From the NCBI GenBank assembly GCA_026991885.1, contig JALXAQ010000224.1, positions 1 to 38,741 of the forward strand: 38,741 nucleotides of DNA, read 5' to 3'. The position numbers and the translations under genes were made by a program. Below are positions 24,640 through 33,131 of the stretch, piece by piece (position 1 is the stretch's first letter; every line of letters starts with the position of its first letter). Source of the stretch: Thiotrichaceae bacterium (GTDB lineage: Bacteria; Pseudomonadota; Gammaproteobacteria; Beggiatoales; Beggiatoaceae). The notes under the pieces were generated by a model. The model did no database searches and had not been told where the DNA came from. It saw only the letters and a list, made by a program, of their open reading frames with translations.

Positions 24640-24731
24640 AATAACTACAAGGATTATATTTAAGAAAGGATAAACCCAGTTCTAGTTATGTTTTGACTTA
24701 TCCATTCTTAAATGTAATCCCTGTAGTTATT
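24640..24731. repeat. 35-bp inverted repeat element
   Basis: Arms 24640-24674 and 24697-24731 are complementary at 31 of 35 positions with a 22-nt loop. The right arm carries GACTTAT and CCCTGTAGTTA motifs also seen at 23911-23937 and, reversed, at 28937-28982. The size (92 bp) suggests a small non-autonomous element. It occupies the 5' region of the caspase-FGE gene. Confidence 0.75.
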
Positions 24732-24753
24732 ATGTAAATTGGGACAATAAACA

Positions 24754-26601
24754 ATGACAATAAAAACGACATTCACATTTTTCATTTTTTTGATGATTTT
24801 TTTGACCCCCGTACAGGCCAAGCGTCTCGCTTTAGTGATTGGTAACGGAGACTACAAAAACATACCCTCACTGTCTCAACCTGTGAATGATGCCCAGGCT
24901 ATGGCAAAAGTGCTTAGAAACTTAGGCTTTCAAGTCATTTTAAAGATCAATGCCAACGAAAAAATGATGAAAGACGTTGTGGATGATTTTGGGCAACGTT
25001 TGCGTCAGGGTGACATGGGCTTATTTTATTTTTCTGGATATGCTTTACAGTATGACAACCAGAATTATTTAGTGCCACGATGGGCAAACATCAGAACTGA
25101 AGCCGATATTGAATTTAAAGCTTTTGATCTCGCTTTTGTCTTGCGAGAAATGACTAATCGTGAAGGTGCCAATATCCTCATTCTTGATGCCAATCGGGAT
25201 AATCCCTATAAAAAGCACATCAACTTAAAAAAAGGCTTAGCGAAAATAAGGCCTCCGAAAGAGACTCTGATTGCTTACTCTGGAGGCGGGGCGAAAAATA
25301 GTCTTTATACCCAATACTTGTTGACAGCTTTACGTGAAAAGGCATATTTGAATATCTCCTATCTGTTTACAAAGGTGAAAAAACAAATGGAGGCGGAGGG
25401 CAAACCAGTGCCTTGGCACGCTTCCTCATTAATAAAGTCTATTTGTTTTGGAAAATGTGGCGTTTCAGAGTCAAAAATTTCGCAACAGTTGGAAGAGTGC
25501 GAAAAGCATTTTCAAGCCAATCGTTTAACCAGTGGCAAAGGTGGCACCGCCTTATCTTGTTATAAAGAACTCTTGGAAATAGATAAGGAGAAGGGATTAG
25601 AGGGCTTGAAAAAAATTGAGGATCGTTATATCCAATGGATAAAACGCGCCTTGGAGAGGGGACAAAAAAATAAAGCGGAGCGCTATTTAGCCAGTTTAGC
25701 TTTAGTCAATCCAAGCGCACCGACGAATTTATCTGAGTTAGAGGCTTGGGAGCAATCTCGTCCGTCTGCGCCAAAGGAGAAAGATAAAATAAAAAAATTT
25801 GTTCCCCGTATTGAGTTTACCCCTAATAGCTTTAGGGCGGGCCAAACTTTCCGTGATCGTTTGGAAAAGGGAGGAGCAGGACCTGAAATGGTCTGGATTC
25901 CCGCAGGACGCTTTAAAATGGGAGATATTCAGGGCGTTGGTAATACGGATGAACAACCGGTGCATGAAGTAACTGTAGAGGGCTTTGCGATGGGGATCTA
26001 TGAGATCACTTTTGAGGACTATGATCGCTTTGTTAAAGTAACGGGACATAGAAAGCCAAATGATAATGGTTGGGGACGAAAGAATCGCCCAGTGATTTGG
26101 GTTTCTTGGCAAGAAGCAACGCTTTATGCGGAATGGTTGAGTGAGCAAACGGGACGACATTATCGTTTACCCACCGAATCTGAATGGGAATATGCCGCCC
26201 GCGCAGGGACAGAAACGATTTATGGGTGGGGCAATGAGATTGGCTCTAATCGCGCTAATTGTGCGGGCAGCGGGAGTCAATGGAGTAATCTGCAAACAGC
26301 CCCTGTGGGTTCTTTTAAGGCGAATCCGTTTGGATTATACGATATAGTGGGAAATGCTTGGGAATGGACATGCTCAGCCTATCAATTTAGATATCTTGGA
26401 GGCGAGCAAGGCTGTGTAGATAAAAAGAAAAGCAATTATCGGGTACTGCGTGGCGGCTCTTGGTTTCTCGATCCGAAACTTTGTCGCGTTGCGATTCGTA
26501 ACAGGGGACATTCGTACAGTATGTATGATAATGTTGGTTTTCGGGTGGTTGCCGTTCCTACTGTCTCGACTGAGGAAAGTGAGGAAGAAGTCAGTGATTG
26601 A
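24754..26601 (+). CDS. Secreted caspase-like pseudoenzyme with FGE-sulfatase domain
   Basis: A 615-aa exported protein. The signal peptide is 1-22 (ending VQA). Residues 23-240 form a caspase/metacaspase p20-like domain (RLALVIGNGDYKNIPSLSQPVNDA), but the catalytic dyad is lost: SGH is SGY (Tyr96) and DAC is DAN (Asn147). A helical linker (about 245-365) leads to an FGE-sulfatase/SUMF1 domain (about 375-605), with MVWIPAGRFKMG, RLPTESEWEYAARAG, NAWEWT and RVLRGGSW...VGFRVV. FGE domains have a C-type-lectin-like fold used for ligand binding or, in some proteins, as diversified display scaffolds. The architecture suggests a periplasmic or extracellular binding protein, not a protease. No neighbour clarifies the partner. 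Confidence 0.85.
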   Translation: MTIKTTFTFFIFLMIFLTPVQAKRLALVIGNGDYKNIPSLSQPVNDAQAMAKVLRNLGFQVILKINANEKMMKDVVDDFGQRLRQGDMGLFYFSGYALQYDNQNYLVPRWANIRTEADIEFKAFDLAFVLREMTNREGANILILDANRDNPYKKHINLKKGLAKIRPPKETLIAYSGGGAKNSLYTQYLLTALREKAYLNISYLFTKVKKQMEAEGKPVPWHASSLIKSICFGKCGVSESKISQQLEECEKHFQANRLTSGKGGTALSCYKELLEIDKEKGLEGLKKIEDRYIQWIKRALERGQKNKAERYLASLALVNPSAPTNLSELEAWEQSRPSAPKEKDKIKKFVPRIEFTPNSFRAGQTFRDRLEKGGAGPEMVWIPAGRFKMGDIQGVGNTDEQPVHEVTVEGFAMGIYEITFEDYDRFVKVTGHRKPNDNGWGRKNRPVIWVSWQEATLYAEWLSEQTGRHYRLPTESEWEYAARAGTETIYGWGNEIGSNRANCAGSGSQWSNLQTAPVGSFKANPFGLYDIVGNAWEWTCSAYQFRYLGGEQGCVDKKKSNYRVLRGGSWFLDPKLCRVAIRNRGHSYSMYDNVGFRVVAVPTVSTEESEEEVSD

Positions 26602-26737
26602 GGGCAGAGCGTCGTTTTTTTTTCGAGAGAAAATATAAACTATTTTTATTAAATATCAAATGTTTATTGAATATACGTCATATTATACTTGATATTAGCC
26701 ATTTTTTAGTTTATATTTATTGTTTTTTCGGAGCTGG

Positions 26738-26803
26738 GGCAACCATAAAGGATTGCCCCTACAATATCGTTTCTTCTTGTAGGGGCAATCCCTTGTGGTT
26801 GCC
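26738..26803. repeat. Paired inverted family B repeats
   Basis: Two family B palindromes in opposite orientation (26738-26764 and 26777-26803) form a larger hairpin with a 12-nt loop. They lie 33 nt before the Calx-beta gene. The rest of 26602-26836 is AT-rich with no gene seen. Confidence 0.85.
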
Positions 26804-26836
26804 GTTTGAAAAACCACAATAAGGAAAACATTCAAA

Positions 26837-28609
26837 ATGTCAAAAAGAAGTTCAAAATGTCGTTTGACGCTGATAGCTATTCTATGCTTTAGTTCAAACT
26901 TAACATGGGCTGCCGAAGCAGTCAGGACAGCACCAGCGGATTTAACTGATTTGGCTAAAGCCATGGATATTCCTGCCTCTCAAATCATTTCAGTCTCTCT
27001 TGGTACAAGCGATCCTGATGGTGTGAGTATTTTTACTGCGCCGCTAGGTGATTTTTTCCCTATTATTGGCGATAGTTTCGTGATCCTGTCGACCGGCGAG
27101 GCATCAAGTGCCTCTCTCCCTAATAACGAGGAGGGGCTTTCGGCTACACTGAGCGGTTTAAATAATTCACAAGGAGAAGATATGGTGCAAATGGCGTATG
27201 AACTCCAAGCACCAACCGGCAGTACGTGCCTCCGTTTCGAGTTCAGCTTTTTGTCGGAAGAATTTCCTGAATTCGTGGGAAGTGAATATAACGATGTTTT
27301 TACGGCAGAATATCCTAATTCGGATATAACGATTGTAGGCAACGATATTGTGGCCCCCTTGAACTTTGCCTCTGACACGGAAGGTAACGTGATCAGTGTC
27401 AACACGGTGTTCGGTGTTTTTGATAACACGGGTACCACCTACGATGGTAGTACGCCACTCTTGACCGCTACCACGCCTATTGATAGCACCCAGCCTGTTC
27501 GAGTCGTCTTTACGATTCAGGATATAGGAGATTCCATTTTCGACTCTGCGGTATTTCTTGACAATTTTCGTTGGAGCTTTGAACAAGATTGTAGTCAAGG
27601 CTCTCAACTATCAACCGTTAGATTTACCACAACTAGCGTTGATGTTGCTGAAACAGCCGGCACTGTCACCCTCACTGTCACTCGTATTGACGGGAGTGAT
27701 GGTGAGTTAACGGTCAACTATGCCACAGCGAATGGCACAGCCACTGATGGTAGTGATTATGTTGGTGCCACTGGTACGCTGACTTGGGCAAATGGCGACA
27801 CGAGCGACAAAACATTGACGGTAACGATTACCGATGACACCCTGTCTGAAAATAATGAAACTTTCACAGTTACTCTCTCTGAGCTAGTCAGTGGGCTGAG
27901 TGTAGACACTGCCACTGTTACCATTATAGATAATGATGATGATAACGGACAAGTAGGCAGCCCGCAAATCACCTCTTCTACCATTAATGAAACGGCTGGC
28001 ACTGTCACCGTCACTGTCAGTCGTGTTGGCGGGAGTAATGGAGCGTTAACGGTCAACTATGCCACTGCGGATGGCACAGCCACTGATGGTAGTGATTATG
28101 TTGGTGCCACTGGTACGCTGACTTGGGCGGATGGCGACAGTAGCGACAAAACCTTCACAGTAACGATTAGCGATGACAGCCAGTCAGAAGGTAATGAAAC
28201 TTTTATAGTCAACCTAACTGATCCAGTCAGTGGGGAGAATTTAGATAATGGCACTGTCACCATTATTGATAATGATAGTACTCTCGTCACCCTCGGCTCT
28301 TTGACAGCAACCGGCTTAGAAAATAGGGTACGCTTAGAATGGGAAACGGTCACAGAGTTTGACAGTATTGGTTTCCATATATGGCGTGCCACTGGCGAAG
28401 GTTGGAAATATGGTGATTATTCAACGGTGACGAGACTGACTGACCAACTTATTCCAGCAGAAGGTAATAGCGGTGCGGGTGCCTCTTATTCTTATATAGA
28501 TTATGATGTAGCGCCTTCCGTCACTTATTACTATGGCTTAGAAGATCGTAACGGGGTTGGTGAACCCACCTACTATTTGAATAACATAGACTCGGCGACT
28601 GTAAAATAA
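26837..28609 (+). CDS. Secreted choice-of-anchor-L-like protein with two Calx-beta domains
   Basis: A 590-aa extracellular protein. The signal peptide is about 1-25 (LTLIAILCFSSNLTWA). Residues about 30-250 resemble the choice-of-anchor L domain (LSTGEASSASLPN, LRFEFSFLSEEFPEFVGSEYNDVF, VFLDNFRWSF). Two Calx-beta calcium-binding domains follow (about 257-368 and 373-478), each ending VTIIDND. The C-terminal 110 residues (LTATGLENRVRLEWET, FHIWRATGEG, YYYGLEDRNGVGE) look like a β-sandwich sorting or binding domain. It is likely a surface adhesin or matrix protein. The two Calx-beta coding segments share 91 of 95 bases (27706-27800 and 28045-28139). The gene is flanked by paired family B hairpins. 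Confidence 0.82.
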   Translation: MSKRSSKCRLTLIAILCFSSNLTWAAEAVRTAPADLTDLAKAMDIPASQIISVSLGTSDPDGVSIFTAPLGDFFPIIGDSFVILSTGEASSASLPNNEEGLSATLSGLNNSQGEDMVQMAYELQAPTGSTCLRFEFSFLSEEFPEFVGSEYNDVFTAEYPNSDITIVGNDIVAPLNFASDTEGNVISVNTVFGVFDNTGTTYDGSTPLLTATTPIDSTQPVRVVFTIQDIGDSIFDSAVFLDNFRWSFEQDCSQGSQLSTVRFTTTSVDVAETAGTVTLTVTRIDGSDGELTVNYATANGTATDGSDYVGATGTLTWANGDTSDKTLTVTITDDTLSENNETFTVTLSELVSGLSVDTATVTIIDNDDDNGQVGSPQITSSTINETAGTVTVTVSRVGGSNGALTVNYATADGTATDGSDYVGATGTLTWADGDSSDKTFTVTISDDSQSEGNETFIVNLTDPVSGENLDNGTVTIIDNDSTLVTLGSLTATGLENRVRLEWETVTEFDSIGFHIWRATGEGWKYGDYSTVTRLTDQLIPAEGNSGAGASYSYIDYDVAPSVTYYYGLEDRNGVGEPTYYLNNIDSATVK

Positions 28610-28632
28610 GTCGTCTCAAATAATAATATACC

Positions 28633-28703
28633 AAGGGCAACCACTAGGGGGTTGCCCCTACAACCCCATGATTACCGTAGGGGCAATCCTTTATGGTTGC
28701 CCT
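28633..28703. repeat. Paired inverted family B repeats
   Basis: Copies at about 28633-28661 and 28677-28703 in opposite orientation, 24 nt after the Calx-beta gene. They mirror the pair at 26738-26803, so the gene lies between two such pairs. A half copy (AAGGGCAACC) follows near 28868. Confidence 0.82.
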
Positions 28704-28766
28704 GGACATCTTGGCTTTGAGTGTAACCTATATCTTGATACTGATAACTGATAAAAGGAAACCAAC

Positions 28767-28859
28767 ATGAAAATAGACACATTCGCACTGACGCTTATAT
28801 TGATGAGCTTTATACCAGCAGCCCACCGAAACGCATTTGGGCGGACAAGCGCATTATAA
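28767..28859 (+). pseudogene. Short signal-peptide-like ORF, probable gene remnant
   Basis: A 30-codon frame (MKIDTFALTLILMSFIPAAH...) has a good AAGGAA ribosome site (28755-28760) and a signal-peptide-like start, but it stops after the cleavage region. It may be the 5' end of a lost secreted-protein gene. The surrounding 28610-28984 holds only repeats. Confidence 0.4.
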
Positions 28860-28936
28860 AATTCACCAAGGGCAACCAAACAATTAAAATCAATAGACTG
28901 ATAAAACTAATATTCATCTTTTGCAAATGTTCTGGC

Positions 28937-28982
28937 TTTTTTTAACGACAGGGATTATTTATTAGCAGAGATAAGTCAAAAT
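28937..28982. repeat. Family E element
   Basis: Reverse complement reads GACTTAT...CCCTGTCGTTAAAAA, as at 23911-23937 and partly 24691-24731. It directly abuts the 3' end of the minus-strand ATPase gene. TTAACGACAGGG also occurs at 30248-30259. Confidence 0.55.
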
Positions 28983-28984
28983 CT

Positions 28985-30175
28985 TTAATACAAAAAACCT
29001 AACAACCATAACGGTATTTTTCTCTCACTACCAAGCTCAATATCATCTATGGCTAAATAACTGTTTGGCAAATTTTTTATTTGAGAAAAATCTTTATTTT
29101 TACCACCTATTTCAAACAAATAGGTATCATCAATTAAATAATCCCCTGATTTCGCATAGTTAATACGATGGTTTGCCAGCATAGAAGTAAAAAATGATTC
29201 CCTCAGCGTTCCCTTATTAGAAGAAAGGCACAGCGCTTGAAACAAATTTGGATTGTTTAACAGGATTTTCTCAGGTTTATTCATGCTAGCTTTTGTTTTT
29301 GCACCAATAATACGAATCAATTCACCCGCATCTAGGGCATCAATATAATGATAAAGTGTCCTAATATTAATACCAGTATCTCTTGATAAAGAAGTCATAT
29401 TCAGCTCACCGGGCGGTGATTCGCATAATCTTACCAACAGTTTTTTTAAAATCGTAATGTTTTTAGTGTCTATATGATGAATCAAAGGTAAGTCACTTTC
29501 AATGACTTTATTAATCGCCTCGGTGAGCTTGAGGAGAAACACTCCTTCACCCTCAATAAAGAAAGGATAAGCACCATAACGCAAATAATCCGCAAAATAT
29601 TGCAGTGGTTTAATATGGGATAAAATTCCAGCCGTCACTTCAAGCGGGTGCTCTAAAATATTTGTGATGGCATACGATTGAAAAGATTGTTGGTATTTTA
29701 ATTCTAAAAATTCACGAAAAGACAATACTGGTACTTTATAAATAACAACCCGCCTTGATAAATCCGCTTTATCTAAAGCGATAGCAGAAGAACCTGAAAA
29801 AATAACCTTGAGATCAAAAAAATCATAAATCGTTTTTAAATCTCGCTCAAAATCGGCTTGATAATGAATTTCATCAACTAATAATAGCTTTCCGCCGCGT
29901 TGATAAAAAACTTCTGCAATGTCAAGCAATTTATGACCATTGATGATAGGATTATCCAGAGAAATATATAAGATATTTTTTAATCTGCTAAAACCCAAAT
30001 CCAACTCCGCCATATATTGATGCAAAAGCGTTGTTTTCCCAACTCCTTTAGCACCTACCAAGGCAATCATTTTTTGTGAAAAATCAATTTGCTTAAGGAT
30101 AGCGCGTTGATAATCAGGTTTGGGAGAGTTATAAAAGGTAATTGAGTAATAAAATAACTTATCAAAGATTTCCAT
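28985..30175 (-). CDS. AAA_14/DUF4143-like ATPase
   Basis: A 396-aa P-loop protein. Walker A is GAKGVGKTTLL (41-51), and Walker B is KLLLVDEIHYQ (about 95-105), followed by the sensor-like VIFSGSSAIAL. The middle has the SFREFLEL and LRYGAYPFF motifs typical of the AAA_14 family. A winged-helix-like segment (LNMTSLSRDTGINIRTLYHYIDALD) precedes a DUF4143-like C-terminal region (YLFEIGGKNKDFSQIKN). These ATPases are abundant in bacteria and archaea and their role is unknown; some appear selfish or addiction-like. It has its own promoter with two palindromic candidate operators (30187-30235). The winged helix raises the possibility of autoregulation (inference). Confidence 0.8.
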   Translation of the reverse strand: MEIFDKLFYYSITFYNSPKPDYQRAILKQIDFSQKMIALVGAKGVGKTTLLHQYMAELDLGFSRLKNILYISLDNPIINGHKLLDIAEVFYQRGGKLLLVDEIHYQADFERDLKTIYDFFDLKVIFSGSSAIALDKADLSRRVVIYKVPVLSFREFLELKYQQSFQSYAITNILEHPLEVTAGILSHIKPLQYFADYLRYGAYPFFIEGEGVFLLKLTEAINKVIESDLPLIHHIDTKNITILKKLLVRLCESPPGELNMTSLSRDTGINIRTLYHYIDALDAGELIRIIGAKTKASMNKPEKILLNNPNLFQALCLSSNKGTLRESFFTSMLANHRINYAKSGDYLIDDTYLFEIGGKNKDFSQIKNLPNSYLAIDDIELGSERKIPLWLLGFLY

Positions 30176-30186
30176 GTTTTCTAGTT

Positions 30187-30235
30187 ATGTAGTGGACTAC
30201 ATATATTATAGGCTATTTTATGTATTAGGATACAT
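30187..30235 (-). promoter_or_regulatory. Promoter with two palindromic candidate operators
   Basis: Two 16-bp palindromes, ATGTAGTGGACTACAT (30187-30202) and ATGTATTAGGATACAT (30220-30235), share ATGTA and TACAT ends. Their starts are 33 bp apart, about three helical turns. On the minus strand a perfect TATAAT -10 lies between them (about 30205-30210), so one palindrome overlaps the -35 region and the other the start site. The ATPase ATG is at 30175. Confidence 0.6.
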
Positions 30236-30255
30236 GATTTAAAAACCTTAACGAC

Positions 30256-30279
30256 AGGGCAATCCTTTATGGTTGCCCT
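30256..30279. repeat. Family B palindrome after aspS
   Basis: AGGGCAA and TTGCCCT arms around TCCTTTATGG, 13 nt beyond the aspS stop, in the gap before the ATPase promoter. Confidence 0.75.
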
Positions 30280-30292
30280 TGTGTATAAGTTT

Positions 30293-32041
30293 TTATGGCC
30301 GCTGCCGAATATGCAGTTCGCGCAATTGCTCAGGGCTCGCCGCTGACGGTGCCGAAGTCAACAAACAACTCGCCGTTTGCGTTTTCGGGAATGCAATCAC
30401 TTCACGAATCGAATTCGCTCCACTCATCAGCATCACTAATCGATCTAAACCAAATGCAATGCCCCCATGTGGCGGACAACCATATTTGAGCGCATCCAGC
30501 AAAAAGCCAAATTTTTCACGCGCTTCTTCTTCACCAATGCCCAGCACTTTAAATGCTGCCGATTGCATCTCTGTGCTGTGAATACGGATAGAGCCCCCCC
30601 CAATTTCTTGGCCATTCAACACCATATCATAAGCCCGCGATAAACAAGTCTCCGGTTTGGTTTCCAGCATTTCAATGTCTTTTGGCGCCGTAAATGGATG
30701 GTGTAAAGATATCCAACGGTTTTCATCCCATTCAAACATCGGATAGTCGATTATCCACAGAGGTTTCCACCCTTTTTGTACCAGTTTGAGATCTTCTCCG
30801 ATTTTTAATCGTAACGCGCCCAAGGCTTCATTGACGATTTTGGCCTTATCTGCGCCAAAGAAAATGATGCTACCTGAGTCTGCCTTGGTACGTTCTAAAA
30901 TAGCAGAGATAGCATTATCAGGTAAAAATTTTAAAATGGGAGACTGTAAACCTTCGCGCCCTGCGTTAATGTCATTGACTTTGATATATGCTAAACCTTT
31001 CGCGCCATAAATCGCCACAAATTTGGTATAGTCGTCGATTTGTTTGCGTGATATTCCCTGACTCGGTACACAGAGCGCCGCAACACGTCCTTTCGGATCT
31101 TTAGCCGGATTGGCAAAGACTTTAAATTGAACATCAGCCATTAAGTCACCCACATCGGTGAGTTCCAAGGGCACACGCAAATCGGGTTTATCCGAGCCAT
31201 AGCGGCGCATGGCTTCTTGATAAGTCATACGTGGAAAGGGATCAGGCAAATCTTCATTGAGGACCGTTTTAAACAGTCCACGTATCATGGATTCCATCAA
31301 ATTTGTAATGATGCTTTCATCAATGAAAGACATTTCAATATCTAATTGTGTAAATTCTGGCTGACGATCTGCCCGTAAATCTTCATCACGAAAGCAGCGC
31401 ACAATTTGATAATAGCGATCCATGCCTGACATCATCAACAATTGTTTAAATAATTGAGGTGATTGTGGCAGAGCAAAAAATTGGCCGGGATGGGTGCGAC
31501 TGGGGACTAAATAATCGCGTGCGCCTTCGGGAGTGGCTTTAGTCAGCATGGGCGTTTCAATATCTAAAAAGCCCTGTTCATCCAAAAAATGACGCAATAA
31601 TCGGGTGATTTTGGCACGTAATTGAAGATGTGCCAACATTTCTGGACGGCGCAAGTCGATATAGCGATAACGTAAGCGAATGTCTTCGCCAACATGGAGA
31701 TCGTCCAGATGAAAGGGCGGGGTTTCGGCGGCATTTAAAATATCAATGTGCTCTCCCACCACTTCGACTTGTCCCGTTGAAAGTTCTGGATTTTCAGTCC
31801 CTTCGGGGCGAAGGCGTACTTTGCCTTGGATGCGTAAAACATATTCAGGACGCACCCGTTCAGCAATAGCGAATGTCTCAGCGGCTTCTGGATTGAATAC
31901 CACTTGGACAATGCCTTCACGATCACGTAGATCGAAAAAAATGAGGCCCCCATGATCGCGGCGGCGATGTAGCCATCCGCACAAAGTGACAGATTTATCT
32001 ATTAAAGATTTATTCAGTTGTCCACAGTAGTGGCTACGCAT
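30293..32041 (-). CDS. aspS: Aspartate-tRNA ligase
   Basis: A 582-aa class II aminoacyl-tRNA synthetase that charges tRNA-Asp (possibly tRNA-Asn too). The N-terminal OB-fold anticodon-binding domain ([20 protein letters not shown]) is followed by the catalytic domain. Motif 2 is [23 protein letters not shown], the bacterial GAD insertion lies at about 290-420, and motif 3 is [15 protein letters not shown] near 525-540. Length and domain order are those of bacterial AspRS. It lies 20 nt downstream of fmdB on the same strand and is probably co-transcribed. The C-terminus ([13 protein letters not shown]) is typical, so the gene is complete. Confidence 0.97.
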   Translation of the reverse strand: MRSHYCGQLNKSLIDKSVTLCGWLHRRRDHGGLIFFDLRDREGIVQVVFNPEAAETFAIAERVRPEYVLRIQGKVRLRPEGTENPELSTGQVEVVGEHIDILNAAETPPFHLDDLHVGEDIRLRYRYIDLRRPEMLAHLQLRAKITRLLRHFLDEQGFLDIETPMLTKATPEGARDYLVPSRTHPGQFFALPQSPQLFKQLLMMSGMDRYYQIVRCFRDEDLRADRQPEFTQLDIEMSFIDESIITNLMESMIRGLFKTVLNEDLPDPFPRMTYQEAMRRYGSDKPDLRVPLELTDVGDLMADVQFKVFANPAKDPKGRVAALCVPSQGISRKQIDDYTKFVAIYGAKGLAYIKVNDINAGREGLQSPILKFLPDNAISAILERTKADSGSIIFFGADKAKIVNEALGALRLKIGEDLKLVQKGWKPLWIIDYPMFEWDENRWISLHHPFTAPKDIEMLETKPETCLSRAYDMVLNGQEIGGGSIRIHSTEMQSAAFKVLGIGEEEAREKFGFLLDALKYGCPPHGGIAFGLDRLVMLMSGANSIREVIAFPKTQTASCLLTSAPSAASPEQLRELHIRQRP

Positions 32042-32061
32042 GGAAAAAATTCTCCCAGAGT

Positions 32062-32331
32062 CTAATCGTTATTTGATGTAGAAGATGTGTTTGAAGTCGC
32101 TGGTGGTGGGCTACTTTTTTCTTCAGGTTTATCTGAAGGTTTATGTTTTTTACCGGAAAAATCAGTTTGATACCAGCCAGTACCTTTTAAATGAAAAGCG
32201 GACGCAGAAACTAGTTTTTTAAGGGTATTTTGTCCACAAGCGGGACATTGCTCTAATGGCTGATCACTCATTTTTTGTAAAACTTCCATCTTGTGACCAC
32301 AATCAGTGCAGGTATATTCATAAAAAGGCAT
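32062..32331 (-). CDS. FmdB-family zinc ribbon protein
   Basis: An 89-aa protein with an N-terminal zinc ribbon: [12 protein letters not shown] (Cys8, Cys11) and QCPACG (Cys29, Cys32). It continues with the conserved [20 protein letters not shown] and a low-complexity Lys/Pro/Ser/Thr tail. Members are often annotated as FmdB-like putative regulators, and their biochemical role is unclear. The start at 32331 matches the universal MPxYEY beginning and has AAGGAA upstream; the upstream extension is a hydrophobic non-conserved stretch. Its position just before aspS is common in proteobacteria and suggests a translation-linked or simply conserved operon. Confidence 0.92.
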   Translation of the reverse strand: MPFYEYTCTDCGHKMEVLQKMSDQPLEQCPACGQNTLKKLVSASAFHLKGTGWYQTDFSGKKHKPSDKPEEKSSPPPATSNTSSTSNND

Positions 32332-32432
32332 GATGGTTTTTTCCTTTTTAATTAAAAACGGAAAATAAAAAATAGGTATATATAATAACAAAATCAAGAT
32401 GCCATTAGACTTGTGTCCAGATTACAACAAAA

Positions 32433-32469
32433 AAAAATCCTATTTCTTAAATAAAGAAATAGGATTTTT
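32433..32469. terminator. Rho-independent terminator with arms identical to 18014-18046
   Basis: AAAAATCCTATTTCTT (32433-32448) and its exact complement (32454-32469) with a 5-nt loop, flanked by A- and T-runs. It follows the minus-strand gene at 32501-32989 and precedes fmdB. Confidence 0.82.
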
Positions 32470-32500
32470 CACAAGTATGTTCCGTATAACATAGCTGGTT

Positions 32501-32989
32501 TTAATTGTTAGGTTTTTGTCGCTCAATAAATTCCACAATCACCTGACCTTCCTCCAGAGAAGGGCGATAGTACATTTTCACGTTTTGCGTATAGGGGTAA
32601 ATAATCCGCGCAACGTTTTGAGCCCGCAATTTTGCCGTTTGTGGAAACGGAAGATTGTTTTCATGATGCACTATGCCTGAAAAAATTTCAACCGAATAGA
32701 AAGGAGTAATATCCAAACGTTTGAGCTTGTTTTCAAGCTTGACCGTTTCTGCTTGGTTGAGGTGTACATGTGTAACATTAAATACTAGCCCTAGCTGTTG
32801 CTTAACCTGACGACGCTGAGTCTGCTTTGACGGTTTTGCTGAATAACGGTTTGGTGATGGCACTTTAGCCTGCACATCAATCTGCGTTTTATCGCTTTCC
32901 GTTTGTTGATTGAGAATCAAGGTGATTAATGCCATATTGAAAAGGAAAAGAACCACTAAGGCAAACGATTTTCTGAGTGCTTTAAACAT
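32501..32989 (-). CDS. Membrane-anchored periplasmic protein, possibly OmpA-like
   Basis: A 162-aa protein of unknown function. Residues 8-28 (FALVVLFLFNMALITLIL) are a single N-terminal membrane anchor. A Lys/Arg/Gln-rich linker (about 45-70) leads to a compact domain with LVFNVTHVHLNQAE, YSVEIFSGIVH, AKLRAQNVARIIYPY and VIVEFIERQ. The pattern of strand, 'AKLRAQNVARI' helix and terminal strand recalls OmpA-C-like peptidoglycan-binding folds, but key motif residues are not certain. The ATG at 32989 is chosen over the longer frame because GAGG lies 8 nt upstream and the anchor starts there. It has its own terminator. Confidence 0.6.
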   Translation of the reverse strand: MFKALRKSFALVVLFLFNMALITLILNQQTESDKTQIDVQAKVPSPNRYSAKPSKQTQRRQVKQQLGLVFNVTHVHLNQAETVKLENKLKRLDITPFYSVEIFSGIVHHENNLPFPQTAKLRAQNVARIIYPYTQNVKMYYRPSLEEGQVIVEFIERQKPNN

Positions 32990-33131
32990 AATAATAACCT
33001 CGTTATGACACGATATACTCGCTAAACCTACGAGCTTTTGTTCGGCCACTCTACCTGTTTATATACATTCTACATTAAATAAAGATCATTATCAATCGTT
33101 TATAGCACTGTGAAACAGGAACCTTAACGAT

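Noticed and set aside
24475-24663. 62-codon ORF after the broken PIN gene
   Set aside because: It is a third-frame reading across the decayed toxin 3' end and the inverted repeat.
18054-28609. Resident diversity-generating retroelement
   Set aside because: No reverse transcriptase or template repeat can be seen in the window, only possible target-type domains.
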